44,471 nt of DNA from Clostridia bacterium (GTDB taxonomy: Bacteria; Bacillota; Clostridia; Christensenellales; CAG-138), in the NCBI GenBank assembly GCA_030533005.1, contig JAUNJX010000014.1:1-44471 (forward strand), given 5' to 3'. How positions within the stretch are numbered: position 1 is the first letter of the stretch; every line of letters starts with the position of its first letter. Of this stretch, positions 7,773-15,097 are shown one piece after another. The notes beneath the pieces were generated by a model. That model was not told the DNA's origin. It saw only the letters and a program-made list of their open reading frames with translations, and made no database searches. The position numbers and the translations under genes are program-made.

Positions 7773-9910
7773 TTGTCACCGCCTCCCAAGTATTTTAGCA
7801 GCGTCGCCTTGAATTCGTCCATCTCGATCGGCTTTTTCAGGTGCGCGTTCATGCCGTGCTGCAAGGACTTTCGCATATCGTCGTCAAAGGCGTTGGCGCT
7901 CATGGCGAGTATGGGGATGGTCTTTGCGTCGGGCCGGTCAAGCGCGCGCACGGCGTCCGCAAACTCATAGCCGTTCATCTCCGGCATCTGGATATCCGTG
8001 ACGATGGCGTCGTAGTAGCCGGGAGCGGTTTCGGTGTATTTCATAAGCGCCGCCATGCCGTTTGTCGCGGTTTCCACAAGCGGGCCGAAACGGGCGATGA
8101 TCTTTGCCGCGATGAGCAGGTTGATGTCGTTATCCTCTACGAGCAGCACACGCTTGTTCACAAACGCGCTTTCATCGGGCGGCGTGGCGGATTGAACGGT
8201 TACGGACGCCGGGGCTTCGGCGCGTGCAAGCTCGAGCACCACCTCAAAGGTGGAGCCTTCGCCCTTCTTGCTTTTTGCGCTGATCGTGCCGCCCATCATA
8301 TCCACGAAGGATTTGACGATGGATAAGCCCAGGCCGCTGCCGCCGCCGACGCCCGACGCGTCCTGCGTGAAGGGGGTGAACAGTTTTTCCATGAACGCGT
8401 CGTTCATCCCGATGCCGGTATCGGCAACGACGAGGCGTATCCTGTCCCTGCTTTCGAGGCGCTCCAACAGCGCGAAGCTTACATCGATGCTGCCGCCGCT
8501 GTCCGTGAACTTGATGGCGTTGTTGATCAGGTTCATCAAGATCTGCGACAGGCGCTGCTTATCGCCGACATAGTAGCGAGACATTGCGCTGTCCGTGTGG
8601 ATATCGAGGCGCACATCCTTCTCCGTGGCTTGCTTGCGGGAAACCGCCGTGATGGTGTTGATGATCTCGTGCCCGTCAAAGACGTCGCAGCGCAGCTCCA
8701 CCTTGCCGCTTTCGATCTTGCTCATGTCCAGAATATCGTTGAGGATGCCCAAGAGATATTTGGCGGAAATATCGATCTGCTTGAGGTTGTCCATGACGGG
8801 CGCATCCTCCTCCACCTGCGTTGTGGCGATATAGTTCATGCCGATGATGGCGTTGAGCGGTGTGCGAATATCATGCGACATCTTGGCAAGAAAGTTGTTT
8901 TTGGTGGAGGCAACGCGGTTTTTGAGCTCCAGCTCATACATCTGCCGGTCGCGCTCCTTGGAAGCCTGCGCGTTGACGATGATGATGGACAGCACCAAAA
9001 ACGCAAGGCCAAGGACTACGCCGGCGATGGCAAGCAGCGTGTTTTGCAGCGCGGCTGTGGTTTCTTGAGAGGTGGAGGCGATGGGCGCTATCACGACGGC
9101 CATTTCGTCTGAATCCGCAAGCGGCTGGTATTGCACCGCCCAATCCGTGCCGTCGAAGCTGGCGAACAGGCTGCCTCCGTTTTTTTGCCGGATGTCCCGT
9201 TCGATCTTCTCCGCCAAGGGGGCGTCGATCCCCGCCTTTTTTAAGCTGGTGATAAGGTTATAACCAATGAAGGGCACGTCGATCCTGGGGCCAAGCTGGA
9301 TGCCGCCGTTCAGATCCACGAGGTAGGTATATCCGTCGTCGCCAAAAAGCCCAAGATACAAATCATCATGGAATTGCACCACATCGTATATCTCGTATAG
9401 GGCGACGATGGTCACGCCATCCACGAGCCGGGGCGTGAGCGCTGAGGAAAAGACCCAGTAATCCACCCCGTCGGCGGATTTATCGAAATGATATTGTGCG
9501 CCTTCGCTTGCAAGCGTGGCGGTGAGTATGTCGAAATTGCGGATCTGCGCCGTTTTTCCGTCCAGCGTGTAGGTCGAACCGGCGTCGTCCGCAAGCAGCA
9601 CGGTGTAGTTTTCATTCTCTTTATAGGCAAATAGCTTGTGCGCCTCCGCGAAGGAGGCGACGCTGGATTGTTCAAAGGCGGACGCGCTGGAGCCGATGCG
9701 CGAGGAGAGCCATTCGCGCTTGGCGGTGATGGAACGCGTAAGCTGCTCCGTGAGCTCGTTGACATAGACCGCGCGCTCATCCCGCAGGCTTTCGTTCAGC
9801 GCCCTATAACATCTGAAAAACCCAAAGAGACAAGCCACGATCACGAGGCAAATGCCTACGCTTAACGATGCTTGCCATAACTCCTTTTTTGTGGGCTTTC
9901 GGTTCTTCAT
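7769..9910 (-). CDS. Hybrid sensor histidine kinase with receiver domain
   Basis: 713 aa. TM1 spans about 13-33 and TM2 about 290-312, with a roughly 250-residue extracytoplasmic Cache-like sensor between them. HisKA carries the phospho-acceptor His346 (MSHDIRTPLNAIIGM). HATPase_c follows with N (LMNLINNAIKFTDSGG), G1 (VVADTGIGM) and G2 (GGGSGLGLSIVK) boxes. A C-terminal receiver domain begins LLVEDNDINL and has Asp639 (IVTDIQMPEMNG). There is no HPt or DNA-binding output domain, and no partner response regulator gene in the operon. The ribosome site AGGTGA lies about 6 nt before the start. It is the first gene of the operon, directly controlled by the cyclic-di-GMP riboswitch. Confidence 0.95.
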   Translation of the reverse strand: MKNRKPTKKELWQASLSVGICLVIVACLFGFFRCYRALNESLRDERAVYVNELTEQLTRSITAKREWLSSRIGSSASAFEQSSVASFAEAHKLFAYKENENYTVLLADDAGSTYTLDGKTAQIRNFDILTATLASEGAQYHFDKSADGVDYWVFSSALTPRLVDGVTIVALYEIYDVVQFHDDLYLGLFGDDGYTYLVDLNGGIQLGPRIDVPFIGYNLITSLKKAGIDAPLAEKIERDIRQKNGGSLFASFDGTDWAVQYQPLADSDEMAVVIAPIASTSQETTAALQNTLLAIAGVVLGLAFLVLSIIIVNAQASKERDRQMYELELKNRVASTKNNFLAKMSHDIRTPLNAIIGMNYIATTQVEEDAPVMDNLKQIDISAKYLLGILNDILDMSKIESGKVELRCDVFDGHEIINTITAVSRKQATEKDVRLDIHTDSAMSRYYVGDKQRLSQILMNLINNAIKFTDSGGSIDVSFALLERLESRDRIRLVVADTGIGMNDAFMEKLFTPFTQDASGVGGGSGLGLSIVKSFVDMMGGTISAKSKKGEGSTFEVVLELARAEAPASVTVQSATPPDESAFVNKRVLLVEDNDINLLIAAKIIARFGPLVETATNGMAALMKYTETAPGYYDAIVTDIQMPEMNGYEFADAVRALDRPDAKTIPILAMSANAFDDDMRKSLQHGMNAHLKKPIEMDEFKATLLKYLGGGDK

Positions 9911-9967
9911 CTATATCACCTGTTCCGGCAAGGCCGGGTCATTGCATCCAAATGTCCATTGCGGCAT

Positions 9968-10001
9968 AAAAATGCGCAATGCCGCATCAGCAGCATTGCG
10001 C
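9968..10001 (-). terminator. Riboswitch-linked intrinsic terminator
   Basis: On the minus strand GCGCAATGC (10001-9993) pairs with GCATTGCGC (9982-9974), followed by ATTTTT. A competing hairpin uses TGCGGCAT (9960-9967) and ATGCCGCA (9979-9986), which overlaps the terminator arm. The two folds exclude each other, as expected for a transcriptional expression platform. Confidence 0.85.
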
Positions 10002-10007
10002 GTAACA

Positions 10008-10082
10008 TTGCAACCGGCTGTCATGCTTTATGTTTAGACCCTTGGCTTTGCGCGAACAGCCTTTCGGCTGCCTTGCCTTTAC
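10008..10082 (-). promoter_or_regulatory. Cyclic-di-GMP-I (GEMM) riboswitch
   Basis: Read on the minus strand the element has every GEMM-I landmark in order: AAAGGCAA, a hairpin capped by a GAAA loop (CAGCC-GAAA-GGCTG), CGCAAAGCC, GGGTCTAA, then ATGACAGCCGGTTGC closing P1 with GCAA/TTGC. Spacing and sequence agree with the known class that binds cyclic di-GMP. It lies about 100 bp upstream of the hybrid kinase gene, between the promoter at 10151-10179 and a terminator at 9968-10001. It should therefore control the kinase, binding-protein and propeller operon in response to cyclic di-GMP. Whether it turns the operon on or off cannot be told by eye. Confidence 0.93.
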
Positions 10083-10150
10083 ATCTTTCGCTTTTCAATG
10101 GGCATATGCCTCTCACGCAAACGCCACCCCGTCGCCCAAAGCGACATATT

Positions 10151-10179
10151 ATTATACCATGTCTGGAAGCATTCGCCAA
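10151..10179 (-). promoter_or_regulatory. Promoter of the riboswitch operon
   Basis: TTGGCG (10179-10174), 17-bp spacer, TATAAT (10156-10151) preceded by TGG (extended -10). The predicted start near 10144 gives a leader of about 235 nt that contains the whole riboswitch and terminator. Confidence 0.85.
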
Positions 10180-10334
10180 CGCCTTGCGTAACAATTATCG
10201 GATAAATGTGTTTAACTTTGCTAAGGGCTGTGCCCATATTGACATCCGCACGAAAAAGAAGGATGATAATACTATAAAAACGGAACGGGCAAGCCGGAGC
10301 AGCTTGCCGTTCACGGTGATAGGTGGGTGATAGG

Positions 10335-10904
10335 ATGCAGGAGATTGCGAAGGATATTTGGAAGAAGGTTCAAACGCTGCAGCGCGATCATCAGCGTTTG
10401 CTGATCGCGGTCGACGGAAGGTGCGCGGCGGGCAAAACGACCCTTGCGGCGCGGCTGATGGAAGAAAACGACTGCGCGGTGCTGCATATGGATCACTTTT
10501 TTCTGCGCCCGGAGCAGCGCACCCCGCAGCGTCTGGATGAACCGGGCGGCAATGTGGATCATGAGCGTTTCTTGCGCGAGGTGCTGCTGCCGCTCAGGGA
10601 GGGCGCGGCGTTCTCTTACCGCCCCTATGATTGCCGCAGGCAGGCGCTGTCTGATCCCGTGCGCGTGGAGCCGTGCGCCGTCAACATCATCGAAGGGTCG
10701 TATAGCTGCCACCCCGCACTGCGGGAATACTATGACCTGCGCATATTCCTCACCGTAGAGCCGGAGGAGCAGATGCGGCGCATACGCGTGCGCAACGGCG
10801 AGAGCTGCGCGGAACGCTTCCGGCAGAAATGGATCCCGCTGGAGGAGCGCTATTTTGCCGCCTGCCGCGTGGCCGGGCAATGCGACCTTTGCTATGAGAC
10901 GTGA
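10335..10904 (+). CDS. Uridine kinase-like P-loop NTPase
   Basis: 189 aa. The ATG at 10335 has AGGTGGG 7 nt upstream; an in-frame GTG at 10323 is less likely. Residues 20-35 form the Walker A loop (VDGRCAAGKTTLA). HMDHFFLRP (about 51-59) is the Asp/His segment that follows the first helix in uridine kinases and phosphoribulokinases, and NIIEGSYSCHP is the Walker B-like strand. The family phosphorylates nucleosides or small metabolites with ATP in the cytoplasm. The true substrate is not evident. It is a single-gene unit, divergent from the riboswitch operon. Confidence 0.83.
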   Translation: MQEIAKDIWKKVQTLQRDHQRLLIAVDGRCAAGKTTLAARLMEENDCAVLHMDHFFLRPEQRTPQRLDEPGGNVDHERFLREVLLPLREGAAFSYRPYDCRRQALSDPVRVEPCAVNIIEGSYSCHPALREYYDLRIFLTVEPEEQMRRIRVRNGESCAERFRQKWIPLEERYFAACRVAGQCDLCYET

Positions 10905-10953
10905 CGGTGGACACGGCTATTTTCGCTTATTACCGACCTGAAGTTCTACAACA

Positions 10954-10985
10954 GTTTCAATCCAAGCACCCGCGAGGGGTGCGAC
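10954..10985. CRISPR. Solitary type I-C-like CRISPR repeat (no array)
   Basis: This 32-nt stretch, read on the minus strand, starts GTCGCACCCC and ends TTGGATTGAAAC, with an inverted GCACCCnnCGnGGGTGC core. That is the signature of type I-C repeats, whose 3' end gives the crRNA handle ATTGAAAC. No second full repeat lies one spacer length away on either side, and no cas gene is in the window. It is read here as a relic of a lost locus or a one-repeat mini-unit. Confidence 0.7.
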
Positions 10986-11042
10986 CTATAAGATGCTCAT
11001 CGTTCTCCTTTGTACCACATAGCGACTGGGCTTTAGATGAAA

Positions 11043-11773
11043 TCAATTCTTCGCAACGTACCTTTGATTTTTGCTGTTAGGCTTGTCCGGGATCGTCATG
11101 CTTAGCTTTCCTGATTCAAGCAAGGGCTTCAACTGTCGCGCCGCAAAGCTGCGCAAATCCTTGTAGCCGCAGAAATCCGCTATTTCCTTCCGCGTTTTCG
11201 GCATGACACAGAAGGATAGAATCTTATCTTGTAGGCTATCTTGTTGGTGGTCTTGTTGGTTTTGATAGCGGAACGTCACCCGGACAAAATGATCGGAAAT
11301 CTCAAATATGCTCCGGTCATAGGCGTTGAGTATCCGGCTCATGCCCGACCCAAGCTGCTCCACAAGGCCAACGTCGCGGAATACGCGCATCAATTCCCGG
11401 CTGCGGGGCATGGAGCTGAAGCTGAAAAAGTCGCCGATGCTTTGGCCTTGGATCAGCCCGCCATAGGACGTCAGCGTCATGCGGTCGGAGAATATTTCAA
11501 ATACGGGCGGAATCTCACTGGTATAGTCGTTATGCACGATAGCGTTTACGATCGCCTCGCGCAGGGCAATGGGCTGCGCCAGCCGCTTATCCTTCCGTGC
11601 GCCACTGGTTATCGTGGTTTGGGTTGTGTTCTCGATGTTGAACCGTTCCAGAACATTGTGGGTGGCCTTGATCAAAGAGCGCCGCCGTCCGCATTCAGAA
11701 AGGCAACGATTTCTTTTTCCAGTTTATCGTTAAGCTCACGCTTTAACTCTATTCGATGCGATTCCTGCAGCAT
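11043..11773 (-). pseudogene. AlbA_2 / ATP-binding transcriptional regulator with internal deletion
   Basis: The gene starts at 11773 (GGAG ribosome site) with MLQESHRIELKRELNDKLEK and continues to AFLNADGGAL, the exact opening of AlbA_2-domain regulators. It then hits a stop after 34 codons. A different frame immediately resumes the family deep in the protein: IKATHNVLERFNIENTTQTT, LREAIVNAIVHNDY (the GHKL-like ATP-binding motif), GLVEQLGSGMSRI, and a C-terminal winged helix ending at 11043. Intact relatives have roughly 450-550 residues, so some 200 residues were lost in frame-breaking fashion. The C-terminal 210 codons remain open. These proteins are often linked to mobile or defence islands. 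Confidence 0.82.
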
Positions 11774-11938
11774 AGTTATCTCCTCAGCTTTTGATGCTCA
11801 TAGTATACCATAATATCTGCTGCAAAATCATCAGGATAATAGCACGGTCGTTGGCGTATCATGCCTTGTTGCATAGCAGTGTTATCGTGCCGTTTCCTCA
11901 TGTAGATCGCCTGTCAGATAGATGATATTCGCATTATA

Positions 11939-12232
11939 TCACACCAGCGCCATGAGCTCGCTATCCTCATCGCTGAGCGCGGCGAGTGCCACCCGCATCC
12001 CTAACCGAAACCCATCTACGAAGCCTTCTCTGCCCGTGATGGCATTCAACTCGGACTGCGCGTCCACGAAGGCAGCAAAGGCATCTTTGTCCTTTCCTTC
12101 CAGCGTAGTATTGAGATAGGTCTCGTTTTTCTCTATGGTCGCCAGCGCCTTGGCGAAGGGCGTGCCTCTCACAAACACTTTCTCGTTGGGCACGATGTTG
12201 CCCAAATATAGATCCTCCAATACTTTTCTCAT
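11939..12232 (-). CDS. Small DUF6809-like protein
   Basis: 97 aa, start at 12232 with GGAGGG 7 nt upstream. It begins MRKVLEDLYLGNIVPNEK and ends with the pattern GREGFVDGFRLGMRVALAAL. This matches the small DUF6809-type proteins common in gut Firmicutes accessory regions, often next to XRE regulators as here. No catalytic motif and no membrane segment are seen. The function is unknown. It is divergent from the XRE gene at 12340 and shares the operator region with it. Confidence 0.7.
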   Translation of the reverse strand: MRKVLEDLYLGNIVPNEKVFVRGTPFAKALATIEKNETYLNTTLEGKDKDAFAAFVDAQSELNAITGREGFVDGFRLGMRVALAALSDEDSELMALV

Positions 12233-12250
12233 GATATTGCCCTCCCTGTG

Positions 12251-12263
12251 GTTTCAATCCAAG
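12251..12263. repeat. 13-nt fragment identical to one end of the solitary CRISPR repeat
   Basis: GTTTCAATCCAAG here equals the first 13 nt (plus strand) of the repeat at 10954. It lies in the leader of the DUF6809-like gene. A chance match of this length within about 1.3 kb is very unlikely. Confidence 0.6.
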
Positions 12264-12281
12264 ACCATTTTAACCTGATAC

Positions 12282-12312
12282 AGATTAAAAGTCTATAATC
12301 TAATTCAGATTA
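12282..12312 (+). promoter_or_regulatory. Promoter and triple half-site operator of the XRE gene
   Basis: TATAAT at 12294-12299 is the likely -10. Around it are AGATTA (12282-12287), TAATCT (12296-12301) and AGATTA (12307-12312), alternately inverted. They form one inverted repeat with an 8-nt gap and another with a 5-nt gap. This is typical of autorepression by a small XRE protein. Confidence 0.65.
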
Positions 12313-12339
12313 TCGTACAATATTTTATGAGGTGGTACG

Positions 12340-12567
12340 ATGTATAAACGAATTAGAAACCTGCGGGAGGACAAGGATTTGAATCAAACACAGGTTGCAA
12401 AGATGCTCGGCATGTCACAGACGGGTTATTCTAAATATGAAACGGGCGAAAATGATATTCCAAGCCGCATTTTGATTCAGCTTGCTGATTTTTACAATAC
12501 TTCTATTGATTATTTGTTAGAACGCACGGATGATAAAAGACCTCCCGCTAAACGGTTATGCGATTAA
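12340..12567 (+). CDS. Small XRE-family transcriptional regulator
   Basis: 75 aa, nearly all helix-turn-helix: IRNLREDKDLNQTQVAKMLG, then MSQTGYSKYETGENDIPSRI, and FYNTSIDYLLERTD, the standard five-helix XRE/Cro fold. GAGGTGG lies a few nt before the ATG. It probably binds the AGATTA operator in its own promoter. The divergent DUF6809-like gene is a candidate second target. Confidence 0.9.
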   Translation: MYKRIRNLREDKDLNQTQVAKMLGMSQTGYSKYETGENDIPSRILIQLADFYNTSIDYLLERTDDKRPPAKRLCD

Positions 12568-12617
12568 GCTGCGCTTGGCTGCGCCCATGCCATGAAGGTG
12601 CTGCGCGCCACCACCCC

Positions 12618-12782
12618 CCCGACACGATTCGCTTTTCGGCATCGGGATGACGCGGCGCTTGTCCCTTCGGACAGCGCGCAGCGTCCCTGCCTCAGAGCGG
12701 GGCGGGAAAGCGCCGCACAGCGGCTCTTTCTGATCCGCCCTTCAAATCGTTTGGAAAAACAGGCCAATAACAGTGCCCACCC
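12618..12782 (-). repeat. tRNA-associated structured repeat, copy A (outer)
   Basis: One 165-nt unit. It opens (plus strand) with CCCGACACGATTCG (12618-12631), identical to part of the tRNA-Arg(CCG) 3' end at 12975-12988. Its core (12626-12747) is 122 nt and matches copy B except for a few substitutions and one inserted C. The core contains two hairpins. The unit ends in a sequence like one arm of the tRNA-end hairpin (CCAATAACAGTGCCCACC). No plausible gene is present; short open frames here are by-products of the repeat. Confidence 0.85.
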
Positions 12783-12950
12783 CCCGACACGATTCGCTTT
12801 TCGGCGTCGGGATGACGCGGCGCTTGTCCTTCGGACAGCGCGCAGCGTCCCTGCCTCAAAGCGGGGCGGGAAAGCGCCGCACAGCGGCCCTTTCTGATCC
12901 GCCCTTCAAATCGTTTGGAAAAACAGGCCAATAACAATGCCCACCCCGCA
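12783..12950 (-). repeat. tRNA-associated structured repeat, copy B (inner)
   Basis: The second tandem unit, in direct orientation with copy A. The tRNA-end copy is at 12783-12796 and the core at 12791-12911 is exactly 121 nt, the same length as the core at 43678-43798 beside tRNA-Arg(TCT). It runs into the 21-bp hairpin that borders tRNA-Arg(CCG). Confidence 0.85.
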
Positions 12951-12971
12951 GGGGTGGGCATTGTTATTGGC
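12927..12971 (-). repeat. Perfect 21-bp hairpin fused to the tRNA-Arg(CCG) 3' end
   Basis: Arms 12927-12947 and 12951-12971 are perfectly complementary with a GCA loop. The arm next to the tRNA includes its CCA end. No T-tract follows, so termination would have to be atypical. Confidence 0.85.
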
Positions 12972-13044
12972 GCGCCCGACACGATTCGAACGTGCGGCCT
13001 ACAGAGTCGGAGTCTGTCGCTCTATCCAGCTGGGCTACGGGCGC
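12968..13044 (-). tRNA. tRNA-Arg (anticodon CCG)
   Basis: 77 nt with encoded CCA. GCGCCCG pairs with CGGGCGC, the anticodon stem ACAGA/TCTGT frames the loop CTCCGAC (anticodon CCG, codon CGG), and the T loop is TTCGAAT. It is a single-gene unit with its own promoter at 13066-13094. Confidence 0.96.
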
Positions 13045-13065
13045 ATGGGGTTTTTGACCTTGTTG

Positions 13066-13094
13066 ATTATAGCATAACCGCCGCGGCTTTGCAA
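13066..13094 (-). promoter_or_regulatory. Promoter of tRNA-Arg(CCG)
   Basis: TTGCAA (13094-13089), 17-bp spacer, TATAAT (13071-13066) on the minus strand, about 20 bp before the tRNA. It overlaps the hairpin downstream of potD. Confidence 0.85.
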
Positions 13095-13120
13095 CGGGAA
13101 GGATGGCAAGCCGCGGCGGT
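13077..13120 (-). terminator. Probable terminator hairpin of the pot operon
   Basis: 13-bp perfect arms (13077-13089, 13108-13120) with an 18-nt loop lie 35 bp after potD. No T-run follows, and the tRNA-Arg promoter is embedded in one arm. It may equally insulate or regulate that promoter. Confidence 0.5.
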
Positions 13121-13155
13121 AAACGGTGACGGATCATGTCGGGCGTTAGACCCGG

Positions 13156-14211
13156 TTAGTCAACGTGGGATTTGATATTGATCCACGCGTCGTTGTAAAC
13201 GTTGATGAAGTCGCCCAGATCGTGAAACACCTCGCAGCGATCCAGCACTTCTTGGGGCGGATTGTAGGTCTCGTTTTCGAGATATTCGGGATCGAGCAGC
13301 GCCATGGCGGCCTTGTTGGGGGTGGAATAGCCGATGTATTCCGTGTTGGCCTTGGCCACCTCCGCGTCGCACAGGAAGTTGATGAAGGCCTCCGCCTCGG
13401 CGGTGTGCTGGCTGGTCTTGGGCACGATGACGTTATCGAACCAGACGTTGCTGCCCTCGTCCGGCACACAGTAGCGAAGATCGGGGTTGCCCTCCTCCTC
13501 GTCCATGCACCACATGGCGTCGCCGGAATAGACCACGGCCACAGCGCCGTTGCCGCCGATCATGCGCTCCTTGATGGAATCGCCAAGATAGGCGTATACA
13601 AGGTGCTTCTGCTCGATCAGCGCCTGTTCGGCTTCCTTGACGGCGTTCTCGTCGCGGGTGTTGAGGGAATAGCCCAGCTTGATAAGCGTGATGCCGATGG
13701 TGTCGCGGATGGAATCGTACATGAGGATCTGATCCGCGTACTTTTCATTCCAAAATACGTTCCAGGTGTGCACATCCGCCTCATCCACCATGGTGCTGTT
13801 GTAGAGGATGCCCACCGTGCCCCACATGTAGGGGATGGAGTAGACGTTGCCCGGATCGAAGGAAAGATCCATGAACCTTTCGTCAATGTTGACGAGGTTG
13901 GGGATGTTGGTCTTGTCAAGCGGGTGAAGCATATCGTCGGCGATCAGCTTCTCGATGATGTATTCCGAGGGGAAGCATACATCGTAGATGCAGTCGGGCG
14001 AAGCGAGCTTTACAAGCATCTCCTCATTGTTGGCCATGGTGGTGTAGTTCACCTTGATGCCGGTCTCCTCCTCGAACTGATCCAAGAGGTCGGGGTCGAT
14101 GTAATCGCCCCAGTTGAGCACCTGCAGGGTGACGGCTTTTTTGCCGCCGCATCCGGCGCACAGCGCGCAGACAAGGAGTAAAATGGCAAGCAGGAAGGCG
14201 GTTTTTTTCAT
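13156..14211 (-). CDS. potD: Spermidine/putrescine ABC transporter, substrate-binding lipoprotein
   Basis: 351 aa. ATG 14211 is chosen because it begins the lipoprotein signal (MKKTAFLLAILLLVCALCAGC, lipobox CAGC); the frame is open further upstream but encodes no sensible protein. After the signal the protein reads LQVLNWGDYIDPDLLDQFEE, the start typical of PotD/PotF. The motifs YCVPDEGSNVWFDNVIVPKT and EAEAFINFLCDAEVAKANTEYIGY also match the family. It captures polyamines outside the membrane and delivers them to PotB/PotC. It is the last gene of the operon, 61 bp after potC. Confidence 0.93.
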   Translation of the reverse strand: MKKTAFLLAILLLVCALCAGCGGKKAVTLQVLNWGDYIDPDLLDQFEEETGIKVNYTTMANNEEMLVKLASPDCIYDVCFPSEYIIEKLIADDMLHPLDKTNIPNLVNIDERFMDLSFDPGNVYSIPYMWGTVGILYNSTMVDEADVHTWNVFWNEKYADQILMYDSIRDTIGITLIKLGYSLNTRDENAVKEAEQALIEQKHLVYAYLGDSIKERMIGGNGAVAVVYSGDAMWCMDEEEGNPDLRYCVPDEGSNVWFDNVIVPKTSQHTAEAEAFINFLCDAEVAKANTEYIGYSTPNKAAMALLDPEYLENETYNPPQEVLDRCEVFHDLGDFINVYNDAWINIKSHVD

Positions 14212-14272
14212 AGTATCGGGTTCCTTTCGCATACTGGATTTTGCAATTTGCAGCTTGAAATTTGCAGAAGGC

Positions 14273-15097
14273 TTAGGGGCGGGCAGCGGCGCGCAGGCGC
14301 TTTTGCTGCGCGGCGAGCTCACGCTCCTCCTTCATGCTCTTGAGGTTGATGATGAGCAGCAGCGTGACCACCGCTACGAACATCAGTGTGGAGAGGGCGT
14401 TGATCATGGGGCTGATGCCGCGGCGCGCGGCTGCATAGATGTATACGCTCAGGTTTTCCACGCCGTTGGAGGAGAACCATGTTACCACGAAGTCGTCCAA
14501 GCTCAGCGTAAAGGCGAGCATGCAGCCCGAAACGATGCCGGGCATGATGTCGGGTATCACCACCTGCCGCAGCGCCTGCATGGGGGTGCACCCCAGATCC
14601 AGCGCCGCTTCATACAGGCTGTCCGAGCTTTGCCGAAGCTTTGGCAGCACCGAGAAGATCACATAGGGGATATTGAAGGTGATATGCGCGATCAACATAC
14701 GCATATACCCGCTTTTGAAGCCTAAAAACGCGAACAGCATCATCATGCTGATGCCCGTAACCAAATCGGGATTGACCATGGGAAGCTGCGAGATATTCTC
14801 CACGACCGCCCGGGGGCGCTTGCGCATGGAATGGATGCCGATGGCGGCAAAGGTGCCTATGATGGTAGCGCTAAGCGCCGAGAGAACCGCAACGCTCAGC
14901 GTCACAGAAAGCGCCTTGGTGATGGTGGAATCCTCAAAGAGCTTCGCGTACCACTTGAAGGAAAAGCCCGTCCAGTTGCCCATGACGCGGGATTCGTTGA
15001 AGGAGAAGATGATCAGCACGATGATGGGGGCGTAGAGAAACAGCAGCATCAGCCCCAAATAGGTGCCCTTGAAGAAGGAACGAAGCCTGCTTACCAT
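14273..15097 (-). CDS. potC: Spermidine/putrescine ABC transporter permease
   Basis: 274 aa with about six transmembrane helices. The EAA loop EAALDLGCTPMQALRQVVIPDIMPG couples to the ATPase. The N-terminal LFLYAPIIVLIIFSFNES is characteristic of PotC. The start overlaps the end of potB by 7 nt, indicating coupled translation. It forms the membrane channel together with PotB. Confidence 0.93.
   Translation of the reverse strand: MVSRLRSFFKGTYLGLMLLFLYAPIIVLIIFSFNESRVMGNWTGFSFKWYAKLFEDSTITKALSVTLSVAVLSALSATIIGTFAAIGIHSMRKRPRAVVENISQLPMVNPDLVTGISMMMLFAFLGFKSGYMRMLIAHITFNIPYVIFSVLPKLRQSSDSLYEAALDLGCTPMQALRQVVIPDIMPGIVSGCMLAFTLSLDDFVVTWFSSNGVENLSVYIYAAARRGISPMINALSTLMFVAVVTLLLIINLKSMKEERELAAQQKRLRAAARP

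Noticed and set aside
10239-10270. Promoter TTGACA ... GATAAT for the uridine-kinase-like gene
   Set aside because: The spacer is 20 bp, too long for a confident call; left out of the feature list.
10954-12263. A working CRISPR array
   Set aside because: Only one complete repeat and a 13-nt piece; no regular spacing and no cas genes.
12592-12982. Short open frames on both strands within the repeats beside tRNA-Arg(CCG)
   Set aside because: They arise from the tandem repeat units, differ only as the DNA repeats do, and have no ribosome site or domain.
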